Assembly (NCBI RefSeq): GCF_000725805.1
Contig: NZ_KL647132.1
Location: 372,001-436,000, forward strand
Origin: Streptomyces xanthophaeus
Lineage (GTDB): Bacteria; Actinomycetota; Actinomycetes; Streptomycetales; Streptomycetaceae
Length of the DNA stretch: 64,000 nt
Reading direction: 5' to 3'
Positions within the stretch are counted from its first letter, which is position 1, and each line of letters starts with the position of its first letter. The notes under the pieces are model-generated. The model had not been told where the DNA came from and did no database searches. It saw only the letters and a list, made by a program, of their open reading frames with translations. A program made the position numbers and the translations under genes. Of this stretch, positions 1 to 9,681 are shown in pieces.

Positions 1-70
1 TGCCCTCTTCGTCGACCACGCCGGCCGCGATCTTCGTGCCGCCGATGTCGACGCCGATGGTGAGTCCCAT
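1..70 (-). CDS. glkA: ROK-family glucokinase, N-terminal fragment
   Basis: Only the first 23 codons lie in the window; the gene runs off the left edge. The start is ATG at 70 on the minus strand. The peptide begins MGLTIGVDIGGTKIAAGVVD, the phosphate-binding DIGGTK motif of ROK-family sugar kinases. In Streptomyces the ROK glucokinase GlkA phosphorylates glucose with ATP and is needed for glucose repression. The neighbouring genes match the glkA neighbourhood that I remember from S. coelicolor (SCO2126 region). The assignment to glkA rather than another ROK kinase rests on that context. Confidence 0.8.
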   Translation of the reverse strand, partial: MGLTIGVDIGGTKIAAGVVDEEG

Positions 71-131
71 TAGTCCCTCGGTTTCCGGTCAAACCCCGCC
101 ACGGCCAACGGTACCCGAGGGGGACGGGGGT

Positions 132-599
132 TCAGTCGAGATCGATCCGCTCGGCCGGGCCGTCGTCCGGGCCCTCGTCGCGGGGGTCGCGCTCCGGGGG
201 CTGCCGGTCCGGGCGGCGCTGCGCGGGCGGGGTGTCGCTCGTCCAGCGGCGCTCGTGGCCCTCGACGGCCGAACGGTAGGCGGCGAGCAGCTCGGAGCCG
301 GCGGCCGCGAGGTGGTCGAAGACCTCGGGGTTGCGTTCGACGACGGGCTTGGCCGCGGTCTTCGCCTGGTTGACGAACTGCCGTACCGCGCCCTGGGCGG
401 CGGCGCCCATGAGCGGGTTGTTCAGCCCGGCGACCTTGTCGGCGACGGCTTCGAACAGCTTGAACAGTTCCTCGGCGGCGGTCCCGGTGGGCCGCTCACC
501 GCCCTGTCCGCGCAGGCGCTCCTTCTCGGCGGCGAGGTCCTCGGCGCAGGCCCTGGCCCAGGCGTCGTCGTCGGTGGGTCGGTCGGTGGCCTCGCTCAT
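132..599 (-). CDS. Small acidic hydrophilic protein (DUF5304-like)
   Basis: This is a 155-residue protein without signal peptide or membrane segment. The first 130 residues are predicted largely helical, and the last 35 are Pro/Arg/Asp-rich and probably disordered. It resembles a Streptomyces-specific family that I remember as DUF5304 lying next to glkA; I could not check this. No catalytic motif is visible. ATG at 599 is supported by good codon use from the first residue. It sits 61 bp upstream of glkA on the same strand and may be co-transcribed with it. Function unknown. Confidence 0.75.
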   Translation of the reverse strand: MSEATDRPTDDDAWARACAEDLAAEKERLRGQGGERPTGTAAEELFKLFEAVADKVAGLNNPLMGAAAQGAVRQFVNQAKTAAKPVVERNPEVFDHLAAAGSELLAAYRSAVEGHERRWTSDTPPAQRRPDRQPPERDPRDEGPDDGPAERIDLD

Positions 600-674
600 G
601 GCGGACTCTCCTGCGGCGGGTGCGGAGCGTGCGTACGGACTACCTTCGACGGTACCCGAACGGCGGTACGGCGT

Positions 675-1886
675 TCATGACGTACGGGGCCACAGGCCCG
701 GGTCCGGGGTGAAGCGGATCCGGAGCACGCCGTCGGCCAGGGCGGCCCCGGAGACCGTGCAGCGACGCAGCGCCGAGGGCAGCAAAACGATCCTGCGGTA
801 CGGGCCCGCCGTCAGCAGCAGCTCGTCGCCTCGGCGGATCAGGTCGAGGTCGCTCTTGCGGGCGTGCGGCAGGCTGACGGCCCAGACGAGCACGCCGTCC
901 TCGTCGAGCCGGTCCTCGACGGGCCAGCGGCGGTGGCTGCCGGGGCGGCCCGGGGTGAGGGAGCCGCCCGCGGCGAGGCCGGTCAGCTCGGCCAGGTCGG
1001 CGGGGCCCTGCGGGTCGCGCCCGAGGTGCGGGAGCTCCAGGGCGGTGAGGTCCTGGCCCCAGTCCTTCAGGAAGGCGAGCTGCTGGGCGCCGACCGAGAT
1101 CACCCAGGGGTCGGTGCGGTCCTGCGGCACGAGCCGGTTGGCGACCAGGTCCGCGATGCCCAGCTCGTGCAGGGCCAGCCCGGTCACCCCGGCGCGCAGG
1201 GCGGCGTGGGCGGCCGGTCCGGGCTCGGCGACCAGCCGGACCCGGGTGGTGCCGGCCTCGATGACGGCCTGGACCGCGGCGAGCTCCTCGTCCCAGCGGG
1301 CGGCGGCCTCGTAGAGCCACTGCGCGGGCATGGGCACCCCGGCCAGCTGCGCCAGTACGGGCCTCAGGGCGCGGGCGGCCTGCCGTTCGGCGGGCAGCAG
1401 CCGGGCGAGGTAGCGGCGCAGCTGGGCGGGCAGGGCGAGGGTGGCGACGGCCTGGTGGAGCGGGGGCATGTCGACGACGACCAGGTCGGTGCCGGGCGCG
1501 GTGGCGGCCCGCCGCAGGGCGCGCAGCAGGGCGAACTGCTCGGCGCCGGGCAGTTCGGTGAGCTCCTCGGCCCCCAGCGGCCGGGCCCCGAGCATCCCGA
1601 GGAGGGCGGAGCCGCGCTCCTGGAGGGCGGCGAACTCCTCGCGGAACCCTTCGCCGGGGTCGATCCGGGCCACCCGGAAGCCACCGGCCACCTCTGCGGC
1701 CCGCAGTCCGGGCGCGGCCTCGGCGGACTCCCCCACCGGCTCGCCGACGAGGGCGGCCAGCGGATCGCCGGGGTCGCCGGACAGCAGCAGCACCCGCTGC
1801 CCGTCCCGTGCGGCGGCGAGGGCGGTGGCCGCGGCCACGGTGGTCCGCCCGGCCCCGCCGGGGCCGGTGATCAGCAGGGTCTGCAT
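675..1886 (-). CDS. ArsA/GET3-like ATPase with an atypical P-loop
   Basis: This is a 403-residue member of the ArsA/GET3 branch of deviant-Walker P-loop ATPases. The N-terminus is MQTLLITGPGGAGRTT. The P-loop at residues 8-16 has Arg14 where the family has Lys, and Pro where the signature Lys normally stands. A later VVVDMPP segment fits the Walker B region. I chose ATG at 1886 because the upstream in-frame extension is a low-complexity Pro/Val run. It lies 91 bp downstream of the SRPBCC gene. In M. tuberculosis the equivalent pair is Rv2184c-Rv2185c, so the linkage is old. It is unlikely to be an arsenite pump subunit; function unknown. Confidence 0.8.
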   Translation of the reverse strand: MQTLLITGPGGAGRTTVAAATALAAARDGQRVLLLSGDPGDPLAALVGEPVGESAEAAPGLRAAEVAGGFRVARIDPGEGFREEFAALQERGSALLGMLGARPLGAEELTELPGAEQFALLRALRRAATAPGTDLVVVDMPPLHQAVATLALPAQLRRYLARLLPAERQAARALRPVLAQLAGVPMPAQWLYEAAARWDEELAAVQAVIEAGTTRVRLVAEPGPAAHAALRAGVTGLALHELGIADLVANRLVPQDRTDPWVISVGAQQLAFLKDWGQDLTALELPHLGRDPQGPADLAELTGLAAGGSLTPGRPGSHRRWPVEDRLDEDGVLVWAVSLPHARKSDLDLIRRGDELLLTAGPYRRIVLLPSALRRCTVSGAALADGVLRIRFTPDPGLWPRTS

Positions 1887-1902
1887 GGGGTGCGCGTGCT
1901 CC

Positions 1903-1978
1903 GGATCGGGACTCGGGATCGGGACCGGTACCAGGACCGGCACCGGGGCGGCAGCCCGGTCCGGGCCGGGACCGGGAT
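1903..1978. repeat. GGGAC/CCGG-rich low-complexity spacer
   Basis: The gap between the SRPBCC gene and the ArsA-like gene is a degenerate run of cgggac, cgggatc and ggaccgg units. They form several short overlapping inverted repeats (ggtccgg with ccgggac). It keeps the upstream frame open and so makes a false N-terminal extension of the ATPase. It could weaken transcription or slip during replication; no defined site is recognised. Confidence 0.4.
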
Positions 1979-2421
1979 CAGACGGTCGATTCCACGCGCT
2001 TCTTCAGGCCCGCCAGGGCGCGGTCGATGATGACCTTCTCGGCCTTGCGCTTGATCATGCCGAGCATGGGGATCTTGACGTCCACGGTCAGCTGGTAGGT
2101 GACCTCGGTGCGCTTGCCGCCGTCGAGCGGGGCGAGGCGGTACGAGCCGTCGAGCTGGCGCAGCATCTGCGACTTGTCCAGGGTCCAGCTGACCTCGTCC
2201 GCGCCCTTCCAGCTGTAGGCGAGGGTGTGGTCGTCCTTGATCGCGCCCGCGTCGAGCAGCAGCCGGACCTTCTCGGCGCGGCCCTCGGCGTCGGTGGCCA
2301 GCACCTCGGCCTCCTTCACCTCGCCGGTCCACTCGGGGTAGCGGGCGAAGTCGGCGATCACTGCCATCACAGCGGCCGGCGCGGCCTCGATCGTGATGCT
2401 TGAGCTGGTGTGTTCCGCCAT
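1978..2421 (-). CDS. SRPBCC (START/Bet v1-like) family protein
   Basis: This 147-residue protein has the SRPBCC helix-grip pattern. It starts with a short strand (SSSITIEAAPAAVMAVIADF), then the F-x-x-Y-P-E-W segment typical of polyketide cyclase/dehydrase-like members, alternating strands, and a long C-terminal helix (residues about 118-145). Such domains bind hydrophobic ligands in a cavity. ATG at 2421 has a good ribosome site (GGAGGA) about 10 bases upstream. It is transcribed towards the ArsA-like gene, an arrangement also found in mycobacteria (Rv2185c-Rv2184c). The ligand is unknown. Confidence 0.88.
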   Translation of the reverse strand: MAEHTSSSITIEAAPAAVMAVIADFARYPEWTGEVKEAEVLATDAEGRAEKVRLLLDAGAIKDDHTLAYSWKGADEVSWTLDKSQMLRQLDGSYRLAPLDGGKRTEVTYQLTVDVKIPMLGMIKRKAEKVIIDRALAGLKKRVESTV

Positions 2422-2527
2422 CGCGGTCGCTCCTCCGGGCCGGGGGTACCTCCCAGCGGCAGCTGGGGGAATTCGGGGAAGTGTGCGGCCAAGGACCGCC
2501 GCGTGAAGGCTACCGCGCGTGCAGTGG

Positions 2528-3313
2528 TCACCACTCCAGGGCCCAGGGCCTTCCGGTCGCCGCGAAGTGCCCGACGTTCACGCACTCCGTGCCCGCGATC
2601 CGCATCCGCTGCGCGAGCGGCTGGTGCACGTGCCCGAAGAGCGCGTAGCGGGGGCGGGTGCGGTGGATGGCCGCCAGCAGGGCCTCGCTGCCCCGTTCGA
2701 AACGGCGGGCGACGGTGTCGTAGCAGAGCTCCGGGACCTCCGGCGGGATGTGCGAGCAGAGCACGTCCACCTCGCCGAGGGCCTCGACCTTGGCGGCGTA
2801 CTCCTCGACGTCCACCTCGTAGGGGGTGCGCGTCGGCGAGGGCAGTCCGCCGCCGACGAAGCCGAAGACGAGGCCGCCGATCTCGGCCCGCTGCCCGTCG
2901 AGGACGGAGATGCCGGGGCGTGAGGCGTATTCCGGCCACAGCTTCGGGATGTCGACATTGCCGTAGGTGGCGTACGTAGGAGTGGGGAAGGCGGCAAACA
3001 TCTCGGCGTACTGGCGGCGCACCGCGCCCTCGATCAGCTGCTCCCGGTCCAGCCCGGCCCACAGCTCCCGCCCGAAGGTGCGGGCCTCCTCGAAGCGGCG
3101 CTCGGTGCGCAGCTCGACGATCCGGTCGGCGTTCTCGACGCCGAACAGGTCGGGGAAGATCCCGCGCGAATGGTCGGCGTAGTCCAGGAAGAGCACCAGG
3201 TCACCGAGGCAGATGAGGGCGTCGGCGCCCTCCCCGGCGCGTGCGAGCGCCTCGGTGTTGCCGTGGACGTCGCTGACGACGTGAACTCGCGTGCGCCTCT
3301 TCCTGCCACCCAT
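2528..3313 (-). CDS. Calcineurin-like metallophosphoesterase
   Basis: This 261-residue protein carries the full metallophosphoesterase signature: D15-x-H17, GDLV at 37-40, a GNVD segment near residue 117 and GHVH at 227-230. These supply the dinuclear metal site and the catalytic His. There is no signal peptide, so it should act in the cytosol. The substrate cannot be read from the sequence; YfcE-like phosphodiesterases are the nearest general comparison. ATG at 3313 is the only good start. It is divergent from the acyl-CoA synthetase, with a 229 bp shared upstream region. Confidence 0.9.
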   Translation of the reverse strand: MGGRKRRTRVHVVSDVHGNTEALARAGEGADALICLGDLVLFLDYADHSRGIFPDLFGVENADRIVELRTERRFEEARTFGRELWAGLDREQLIEGAVRRQYAEMFAAFPTPTYATYGNVDIPKLWPEYASRPGISVLDGQRAEIGGLVFGFVGGGLPSPTRTPYEVDVEEYAAKVEALGEVDVLCSHIPPEVPELCYDTVARRFERGSEALLAAIHRTRPRYALFGHVHQPLAQRMRIAGTECVNVGHFAATGRPWALEW

Positions 3314-3457
3314 GACGACACCCTAGGGGCGCCTGGGCCCGGCGGGTAGGGCGGGTCCCCGTACCGTCCGGACCTGCGGTTACTTCCGAGTCCCGGAACG
3401 GGTCGACTAGTCTCGGCACGATAGTGCCGCGTCATGTGACGCACGGAACATCTGGCC

Positions 3458-3491
3458 GGTTCCCTCTATCGGGAACCCACTACCGGTGGGT
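3458..3491 (+). promoter_or_regulatory. Two overlapping small inverted repeats upstream of fadD
   Basis: GGTTCCC at 3458-3464 pairs perfectly with GGGAACC at 3471-3477 across a 6-base loop. ACCCAC at 3475-3480 pairs with GTGGGT at 3486-3491 across 5 bases. The two share three bases, so they cannot form together. They lie 52-85 bases before the TTG start of the acyl-CoA synthetase, where an operator or leader hairpins would be expected. Whether this is a protein site or RNA structure is not known. Confidence 0.45.
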
Positions 3492-3542
3492 AACGTCCGG
3501 TCGGTCCACACGGTGGCGATGGCGCCCAGAGGAGCAGCAGTC

Positions 3543-5339
3543 TTGCGCGAGTTCAGCCTTCCGGCCCTGTACGAGGTCCCGTCGGACGGGAACCTGACGG
3601 ATCTCATCCGCCGCAACGCCGCTCAGCATCCCGACACAGCCGTCATGGCCCGCAAGGTCGACGGCAGATGGCAGGACGTCACCGCGACCGAGTTCCTCGC
3701 CGAGGTCCGGGCCACGGCCAAGGGCCTGATGGCGGCCGGTGTCCGCCCCGGCGACCGGGTCGCCCTGATCTCCCGCACCCGCTACGAGTGGGTGATGATC
3801 GACTTCGCGATCTGGAGCGCGGGCGGCGTGACCGTTCCCGTGTACGAGACCAGCTCCCCCGAGCAGATCCAGTGGATCCTCGGTGACTCCGGCTCCGTCG
3901 CCGCGGTCGTCGAGAGCCCCGGGCACGGCGAGGTCGTGGAAGGCCTGCGCGACCGCCTGCCGGAGCTGCGCGAGGTCTGGGAGATCGAGCGCGGCGAGAT
4001 CGAGACGCTCAAGGCCGCGGGCGCCGGGATCACCGACGCCGAGCTCGACGAGCGCAGCAGCCTCGCGGGCGCCGACGACCCGGCCACCATCGTCTACACC
4101 TCCGGCACCACCGGCCGCCCCAAGGGCTGCGTGCTGAGCCACCGCAACTTCTTCGCCGAGTGCGGCAACGCGGTCGAGCGCCTGAAGCCGCTGTTCAAGA
4201 CCGGCGAGTGCTCGGTGCTCCTCTTCCTGCCCGCCGCGCACGTCTTCGGGCGCCTGGTGGAGGTCGCGGCCGTCCTGGCGCCGATCCGCCTGGGCTGCGT
4301 ACCGGACATCAAGAACCTCACCGAGGAACTGCAGTCCTTCCGCCCCACCCTGATCCTCGGCGTCCCCCGGGTCTTCGAGAAGGTCTACAACTCGGCGCGC
4401 GCCAAGGCGCAGGCCGACGGCAAGGGCAAGATCTTCGACGCGGCGGCCGAGACGGCGATCGCGTACAGCCGCGCGCTGGACACCCCGCGCGGCCCGTCCT
4501 TCGGGCTCAAGCTCAAGCACAAGCTCTTCACGAAGCTGGTCTACAGCAAGCTGCACGCCGTCCTCGGCGGGCGCGGCGAGTACGCGATCTCCGGCGGCGC
4601 CCCGCTGGGCGAGCGGCTCGGCCACTTCTTCCGCGGCATCGGCTTCACGGTGCTGGAGGGCTACGGCCTGACCGAGTCCTGCGCGGCGACCACCTTCAAC
4701 CCGTGGGACAAGCAGAAGATCGGCACGGTCGGCCAGCCGATGCCGGGCTCCGTGGTGCGCATCGCGGACGACGGCGAGGTGCTGCTGCACGGCGAGCAGA
4801 TCTTCACCGGGTACTGGAAGAACGAGAGCGCCACCGCGGAGGCGCTGACCGACGGCTGGTTCCACACCGGCGACGTCGGCACCCTCGACGAGGACGGCTA
4901 CCTCACGATCACCGGGCGCAAGAAGGAACTGATCGTCACGGCGGGCGGCAAGAACGTCGCGCCCGCCGTGATCGAGGACCGGATCCGGGCGCACGCGCTG
5001 GTGGCGGAGTGCATGGTGGTGGGCGACGGACGGCCGTTCGTGGCCGCGCTGGTCACCATCGACGAGGAGTTCCTCGGCCGGTGGGCCGCGGACCACGGCA
5101 AGCCGGCCGGGGTCACGGCGGCCGAGCTGCGCGAGGACGCGGAGCTGATCGCCGCGGTGCAGAAGGCCGTCGACGACGGCAACGCGGCGGTCTCCAAGGC
5201 GGAATCGGTGCGGAAATTCCGCATTCTTCCCTCCCAGTTCACGGAGGAGTCGGGGCACATCACCCCGTCGCTGAAGCTGAAGCGCAACGTGGTGGCGAAG
5301 GACTACGCGGACGAGATCGAAGCGCTCTACCGCGGCTGA
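3543..5339 (+). CDS. fadD: Long-chain fatty acyl-CoA synthetase (AMP-forming)
   Basis: A 598-residue ANL-superfamily ligase. It activates long-chain fatty acids to acyl-AMP and then acyl-CoA. The ATP-binding P-loop YTSGTTGRPKG lies near residue 185. GYGLTES (A5), WFHTGDVG (A7) and GRKKELIVTAGGKNVAP (A8) are intact, with a terminal catalytic-Lys region. I chose TTG at 3543 because AGAGGAG at 3528-3534 stands 8 bases before it; the frame is open to a GTG at 3486. It is the counterpart of M. tuberculosis fadD15 (Rv2187), which also neighbours pimB'. It ends 16 bp from the convergent cholesterol oxidase gene. Confidence 0.92.
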   Translation: MREFSLPALYEVPSDGNLTDLIRRNAAQHPDTAVMARKVDGRWQDVTATEFLAEVRATAKGLMAAGVRPGDRVALISRTRYEWVMIDFAIWSAGGVTVPVYETSSPEQIQWILGDSGSVAAVVESPGHGEVVEGLRDRLPELREVWEIERGEIETLKAAGAGITDAELDERSSLAGADDPATIVYTSGTTGRPKGCVLSHRNFFAECGNAVERLKPLFKTGECSVLLFLPAAHVFGRLVEVAAVLAPIRLGCVPDIKNLTEELQSFRPTLILGVPRVFEKVYNSARAKAQADGKGKIFDAAAETAIAYSRALDTPRGPSFGLKLKHKLFTKLVYSKLHAVLGGRGEYAISGGAPLGERLGHFFRGIGFTVLEGYGLTESCAATTFNPWDKQKIGTVGQPMPGSVVRIADDGEVLLHGEQIFTGYWKNESATAEALTDGWFHTGDVGTLDEDGYLTITGRKKELIVTAGGKNVAPAVIEDRIRAHALVAECMVVGDGRPFVAALVTIDEEFLGRWAADHGKPAGVTAAELREDAELIAAVQKAVDDGNAAVSKAESVRKFRILPSQFTEESGHITPSLKLKRNVVAKDYADEIEALYRG

Positions 5340-5355
5340 GGCCGCAGGAGGCGCA

Positions 5356-7038
<1,683 letters not shown>

Positions 7039-7063
7039 TCAGCCATGGCTCCGCCGGGCGCGC

Positions 7064-7151
7064 CGGGGCTCCGCCAGGAGCCGGGGCTCCGCCGCCCCTG
7101 GGCCAGGCCGCTCCGCGTACGCGGGTCCGGCTCACCGACCGGGGCTCCGCC
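7064..7151. repeat. Three copies of CGGGGCTCCGCC
   Basis: The 262 bp gap between the cholesterol oxidase start and the end of the mannosyltransferase contains CGGGGCTCCGCC at 7064-7075, 7082-7093 and 7140-7151. They are interspersed with related GGCTCCGCC units. Similar GC-rich degenerate spacers occur between genes elsewhere in this window (15037-15748). No gene is supported here. The segment also has to contain the cholesterol oxidase promoter, which I could not recognise. Confidence 0.5.
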
Positions 7152-7234
7152 GGCTCCGCCCCCTGCCCGCTCCTCGGACGCCGGAAGGGCGGCACATGGC
7201 CTCCCATCGCCCCATGGCCGCGCGGGCGCGCAGG

Positions 7235-8377
7235 TCAGAGCAGGGCCCGCAGGCGCTCGGCCAGGAGGTCCCAGCGCCACTTCTCCTCGACCCACGCGCG
7301 CCCGGCGGCGCCCATCCGCTCCCGCAGGGCCGGGTCCAGCAGCAGTGCGACGATCCGGTCCGCCGCGTCGTCCGGGGCGCCGCCGCGCACCACCCAGCCC
7401 GTCTCGCCGTCCAGCACCGCGTCCGGCGCCCCGCCGGAATCGCCCGCGACCACCGGCAGGCCCGTCGCCGAGGCCTCCAGGTAGACGATCCCGAGGCCCT
7501 CCACGTCCAGCCCGCCCCGCCGGGTCCGGCAGGGCATCGCGAAGACGTCCCCCGCACCGTAGTGCGCGGGCAGTTCCGACCACGGGACGGCCCCGGTGAA
7601 GACCACCGAGCCGGCCACCCCGGTGGCCGTCGCGAGGGCCCGCAGATCCGCCTCGTACGGCCCGCCGCCCACGATCAGCAGCACCGCGTCGGGCACCGCC
7701 GCCAGGATCCTCGGCATGGCCTCGATCAGCGTGTCCTGCCCCTTGCGCGGCACCAGCCGCGAGACGCACACCACGACGGGGCGGTCCGTCAGCCCGAGCC
7801 GCGCCCGGACCTGCGCCCCGCCCGAGCCCGGGTGGAAGGTCTTCTCGTCGACCCCGGGCGGGAGTTGCGTCATCCGCGCCGCCGCCCGGTCCGTCACCGC
7901 GGAGGCGATCCGCGAACGGGTGTACTCGCCCAGGTAGGTCAGCGTGTCCGTGCCCTCGCCGATCCGCCGCAGCAACTGGCGCGCGGCCGGCAGCTGGGCC
8001 CAGCCCGCCTCGTGGCCGTGCGTGGTCGCCACGATCCGCCGGGCGCCCGCCCGGCGCAGCGCAGGGCCCATCAGCCCGAGCGGGGCCGCGGCCCCGAACC
8101 ACACGGACTCGCAGCCGTGTTCGCGCAGCAGACCCACCGCCCGCCGCGTCACCCGCGGCGTCGGCAGCAGCATCGTCGTACGGTCGCGCACCACCTGGAA
8201 CGGCTGTTCCGCATCGAAGGCCGCGGTGGCCTCGCGGCCCTCGGCACTGTGCTTCCAGGTGGAGGCGTAGACCACGATCCGGTCGGGATCCAGCCGCAGC
8301 GCCATGTTGTGCAGGAAGGCCTGGATGCCGCCCGGTCGCGGCGGGAAGTCGTTGGTCACGATCAGCGTCTTGTGCAT
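7235..8377 (-). CDS. pimB: GT4 mannosyltransferase, PimB'-like
   Basis: A 380-residue GT-B fold glycosyltransferase of family 4. The N-terminal acceptor domain begins LIVTNDFPPRPGGIQAF. The GDP-sugar domain has VCVSRLVPRKGQDTL and the E-x7-E pair in EGLGIVYLEA. Its place between fadD and an NlpC/P60 gene matches M. tuberculosis Rv2188c (PimB'), which adds the second mannose to phosphatidylinositol mannoside at the inner membrane leaflet. I chose ATG at 8377; the frame stays open far upstream only through antisense-type sequence. Streptomyces makes PIMs, so the role is plausible, but substrate specificity is inferred from synteny. Confidence 0.82.
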   Translation of the reverse strand: MHKTLIVTNDFPPRPGGIQAFLHNMALRLDPDRIVVYASTWKHSAEGREATAAFDAEQPFQVVRDRTTMLLPTPRVTRRAVGLLREHGCESVWFGAAAPLGLMGPALRRAGARRIVATTHGHEAGWAQLPAARQLLRRIGEGTDTLTYLGEYTRSRIASAVTDRAAARMTQLPPGVDEKTFHPGSGGAQVRARLGLTDRPVVVCVSRLVPRKGQDTLIEAMPRILAAVPDAVLLIVGGGPYEADLRALATATGVAGSVVFTGAVPWSELPAHYGAGDVFAMPCRTRRGGLDVEGLGIVYLEASATGLPVVAGDSGGAPDAVLDGETGWVVRGGAPDDAADRIVALLLDPALRERMGAAGRAWVEEKWRWDLLAERLRALL

Positions 8378-8466
8378 CGCCTGCCGACAGTACCGGAACG
8401 GCCGGGCCACTCCCCAGGCACCGGCCGCAGCCACCGGCTCCAGGCACAGGCCGCAGCCGCCGGCCC

Positions 8467-8526
8467 TAGGTCGGCTCTTTCGGATCTTGCCGGTCAGGTC
8501 CGGCAAGAGCCGAAAGAGACGGCCTA
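8467..8526 (-). terminator. Long imperfect hairpin between protease lipoprotein and pimB
   Basis: Arms 8467-8492 and 8501-8526 pair over 26 bases with three mismatches around an 8-base loop. The outer arm includes the stop codon of the upstream lipoprotein gene. It is a strong candidate terminator or processing hairpin separating the two minus-strand genes. No long U tract follows, as is usual in Streptomyces. Confidence 0.75.
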
Positions 8527-9645
8527 GGAGCCGAGCTCGGTGCGCAGGGCCTCCTGCCAGGCCCGGGTCAGCTCGGCCGGGTCCGCGCCCAGGGCCTCGT
8601 CCAGGGCGGTGGGCCACGGTGCGCGGCCCGCCCGTTCGTACAGGTCCACCAGGGCCGCCTCGCCCCACCGCCCCGCGATCAGCCGGCAGGCCAGCCAGGC
8701 CCCCTCGTACGCCCGGGCCACCGCCTCCGGCTCGGCGCCGAAGGCGAAGGCCTGCGCCGGGGGCAGCTCCGCGGGCAGCTCGCCCCGGCGCACGGCCCGG
8801 GTCAGCGCCGGGGCGGCCTGCTGCGGGGTGCTGGAGCTGCCGCGGTAGGCGGCCCAGTCCGCGAAGCCCTCGGAGAGCCACTGCGGGGTCGTGGCGGTGG
8901 TCGCGGCCCGGGTGGCCACGTGGGTGACCTCGTGGACCAGGACGATGCCGCGGCCCGCCTCGCTCAGCCCCGCGTACCCCTCCGGGTTGATCACCACCCG
9001 GTCGGCGGGGCCGCTGCCCCCGTCCACCCGGCCGGTGGTGACCGCGCCCAGCCCCCGGTAGGTGTCGGCGGGCCGTCCCAGCAGCTGCGCCATGCCGTCC
9101 AGGGAGCCGGGGACCAGCACCACCACCCGCCCCGCCCACGGCCGCGGCCACGCCCCGCTCGCCTCGGGCACCGCCCGGTCGGCCTCCGCGGCGACCGCGG
9201 TGAGCGTCGGCCCGTCGGCGGAGCCCAGCACCAGTGCGTGCGCGCCCCGGACCACCGACACCGGGCCCTGGTCCCACAGCTGCGGCAGCGCCCCGGGGGC
9301 GGGGCGGTCGGACCGGACCAGCCAGCTGCCGCCGTCCCGGTCCAGTTCGAGTGCGCGCTCGGAGCCGCCGGGGGCCTGGTCGTACCCGGCCAGCCGGTAG
9401 CTCAGCTGCGCCCGTACGTGGGCCCGTACGCCGTCCCGCCGGACCGAGGTGACCTCGTAGGCCCAGTCCTCCAGCGGGATCTGCGCGAGCTGCGCGGGCA
9501 CCGACCGGGACCAGGACGCCACGGCCGCGCGGACCTCCCGCTCGGCGGCGTCGGCCGCGGGCCGCCCGCCGCACCCGGCCAGGAGGGACAGCAGGAGGCA
9601 CAGCAGGAGCGGCAGCACGCGCAGCGGACGAGGACCCGGGAGCAT
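8524..9645 (-). CDS. Lipoprotein with a gluzincin-type zinc protease domain
   Basis: A 373-residue secreted lipoprotein. The signal peptide ends in the lipobox LLAGC, so the protein is anchored to the outer face of the membrane. An N-terminal domain of about 130 residues resembles an accessory fold. It is followed by HEVTH near residue 237 and WLSEGFADW about 20 residues later. HExxH plus a downstream Glu is the gluzincin (M1/M61-like) zinc site. It probably cleaves peptides or proteins in the envelope; the substrate is unknown. ATG at 9645 gives a short n-region suited to lipoprotein export. It lies between an NlpC/P60 hydrolase and pimB, in an envelope-directed neighbourhood. Confidence 0.82.
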   Translation of the reverse strand: MLPGPRPLRVLPLLLCLLLSLLAGCGGRPAADAAEREVRAAVASWSRSVPAQLAQIPLEDWAYEVTSVRRDGVRAHVRAQLSYRLAGYDQAPGGSERALELDRDGGSWLVRSDRPAPGALPQLWDQGPVSVVRGAHALVLGSADGPTLTAVAAEADRAVPEASGAWPRPWAGRVVVLVPGSLDGMAQLLGRPADTYRGLGAVTTGRVDGGSGPADRVVINPEGYAGLSEAGRGIVLVHEVTHVATRAATTATTPQWLSEGFADWAAYRGSSSTPQQAAPALTRAVRRGELPAELPPAQAFAFGAEPEAVARAYEGAWLACRLIAGRWGEAALVDLYERAGRAPWPTALDEALGADPAELTRAWQEALRTELGS

Positions 9646-9681
9646 CAGCCGATCGTACGCACGGGCCGGGCCGCCACCGGA

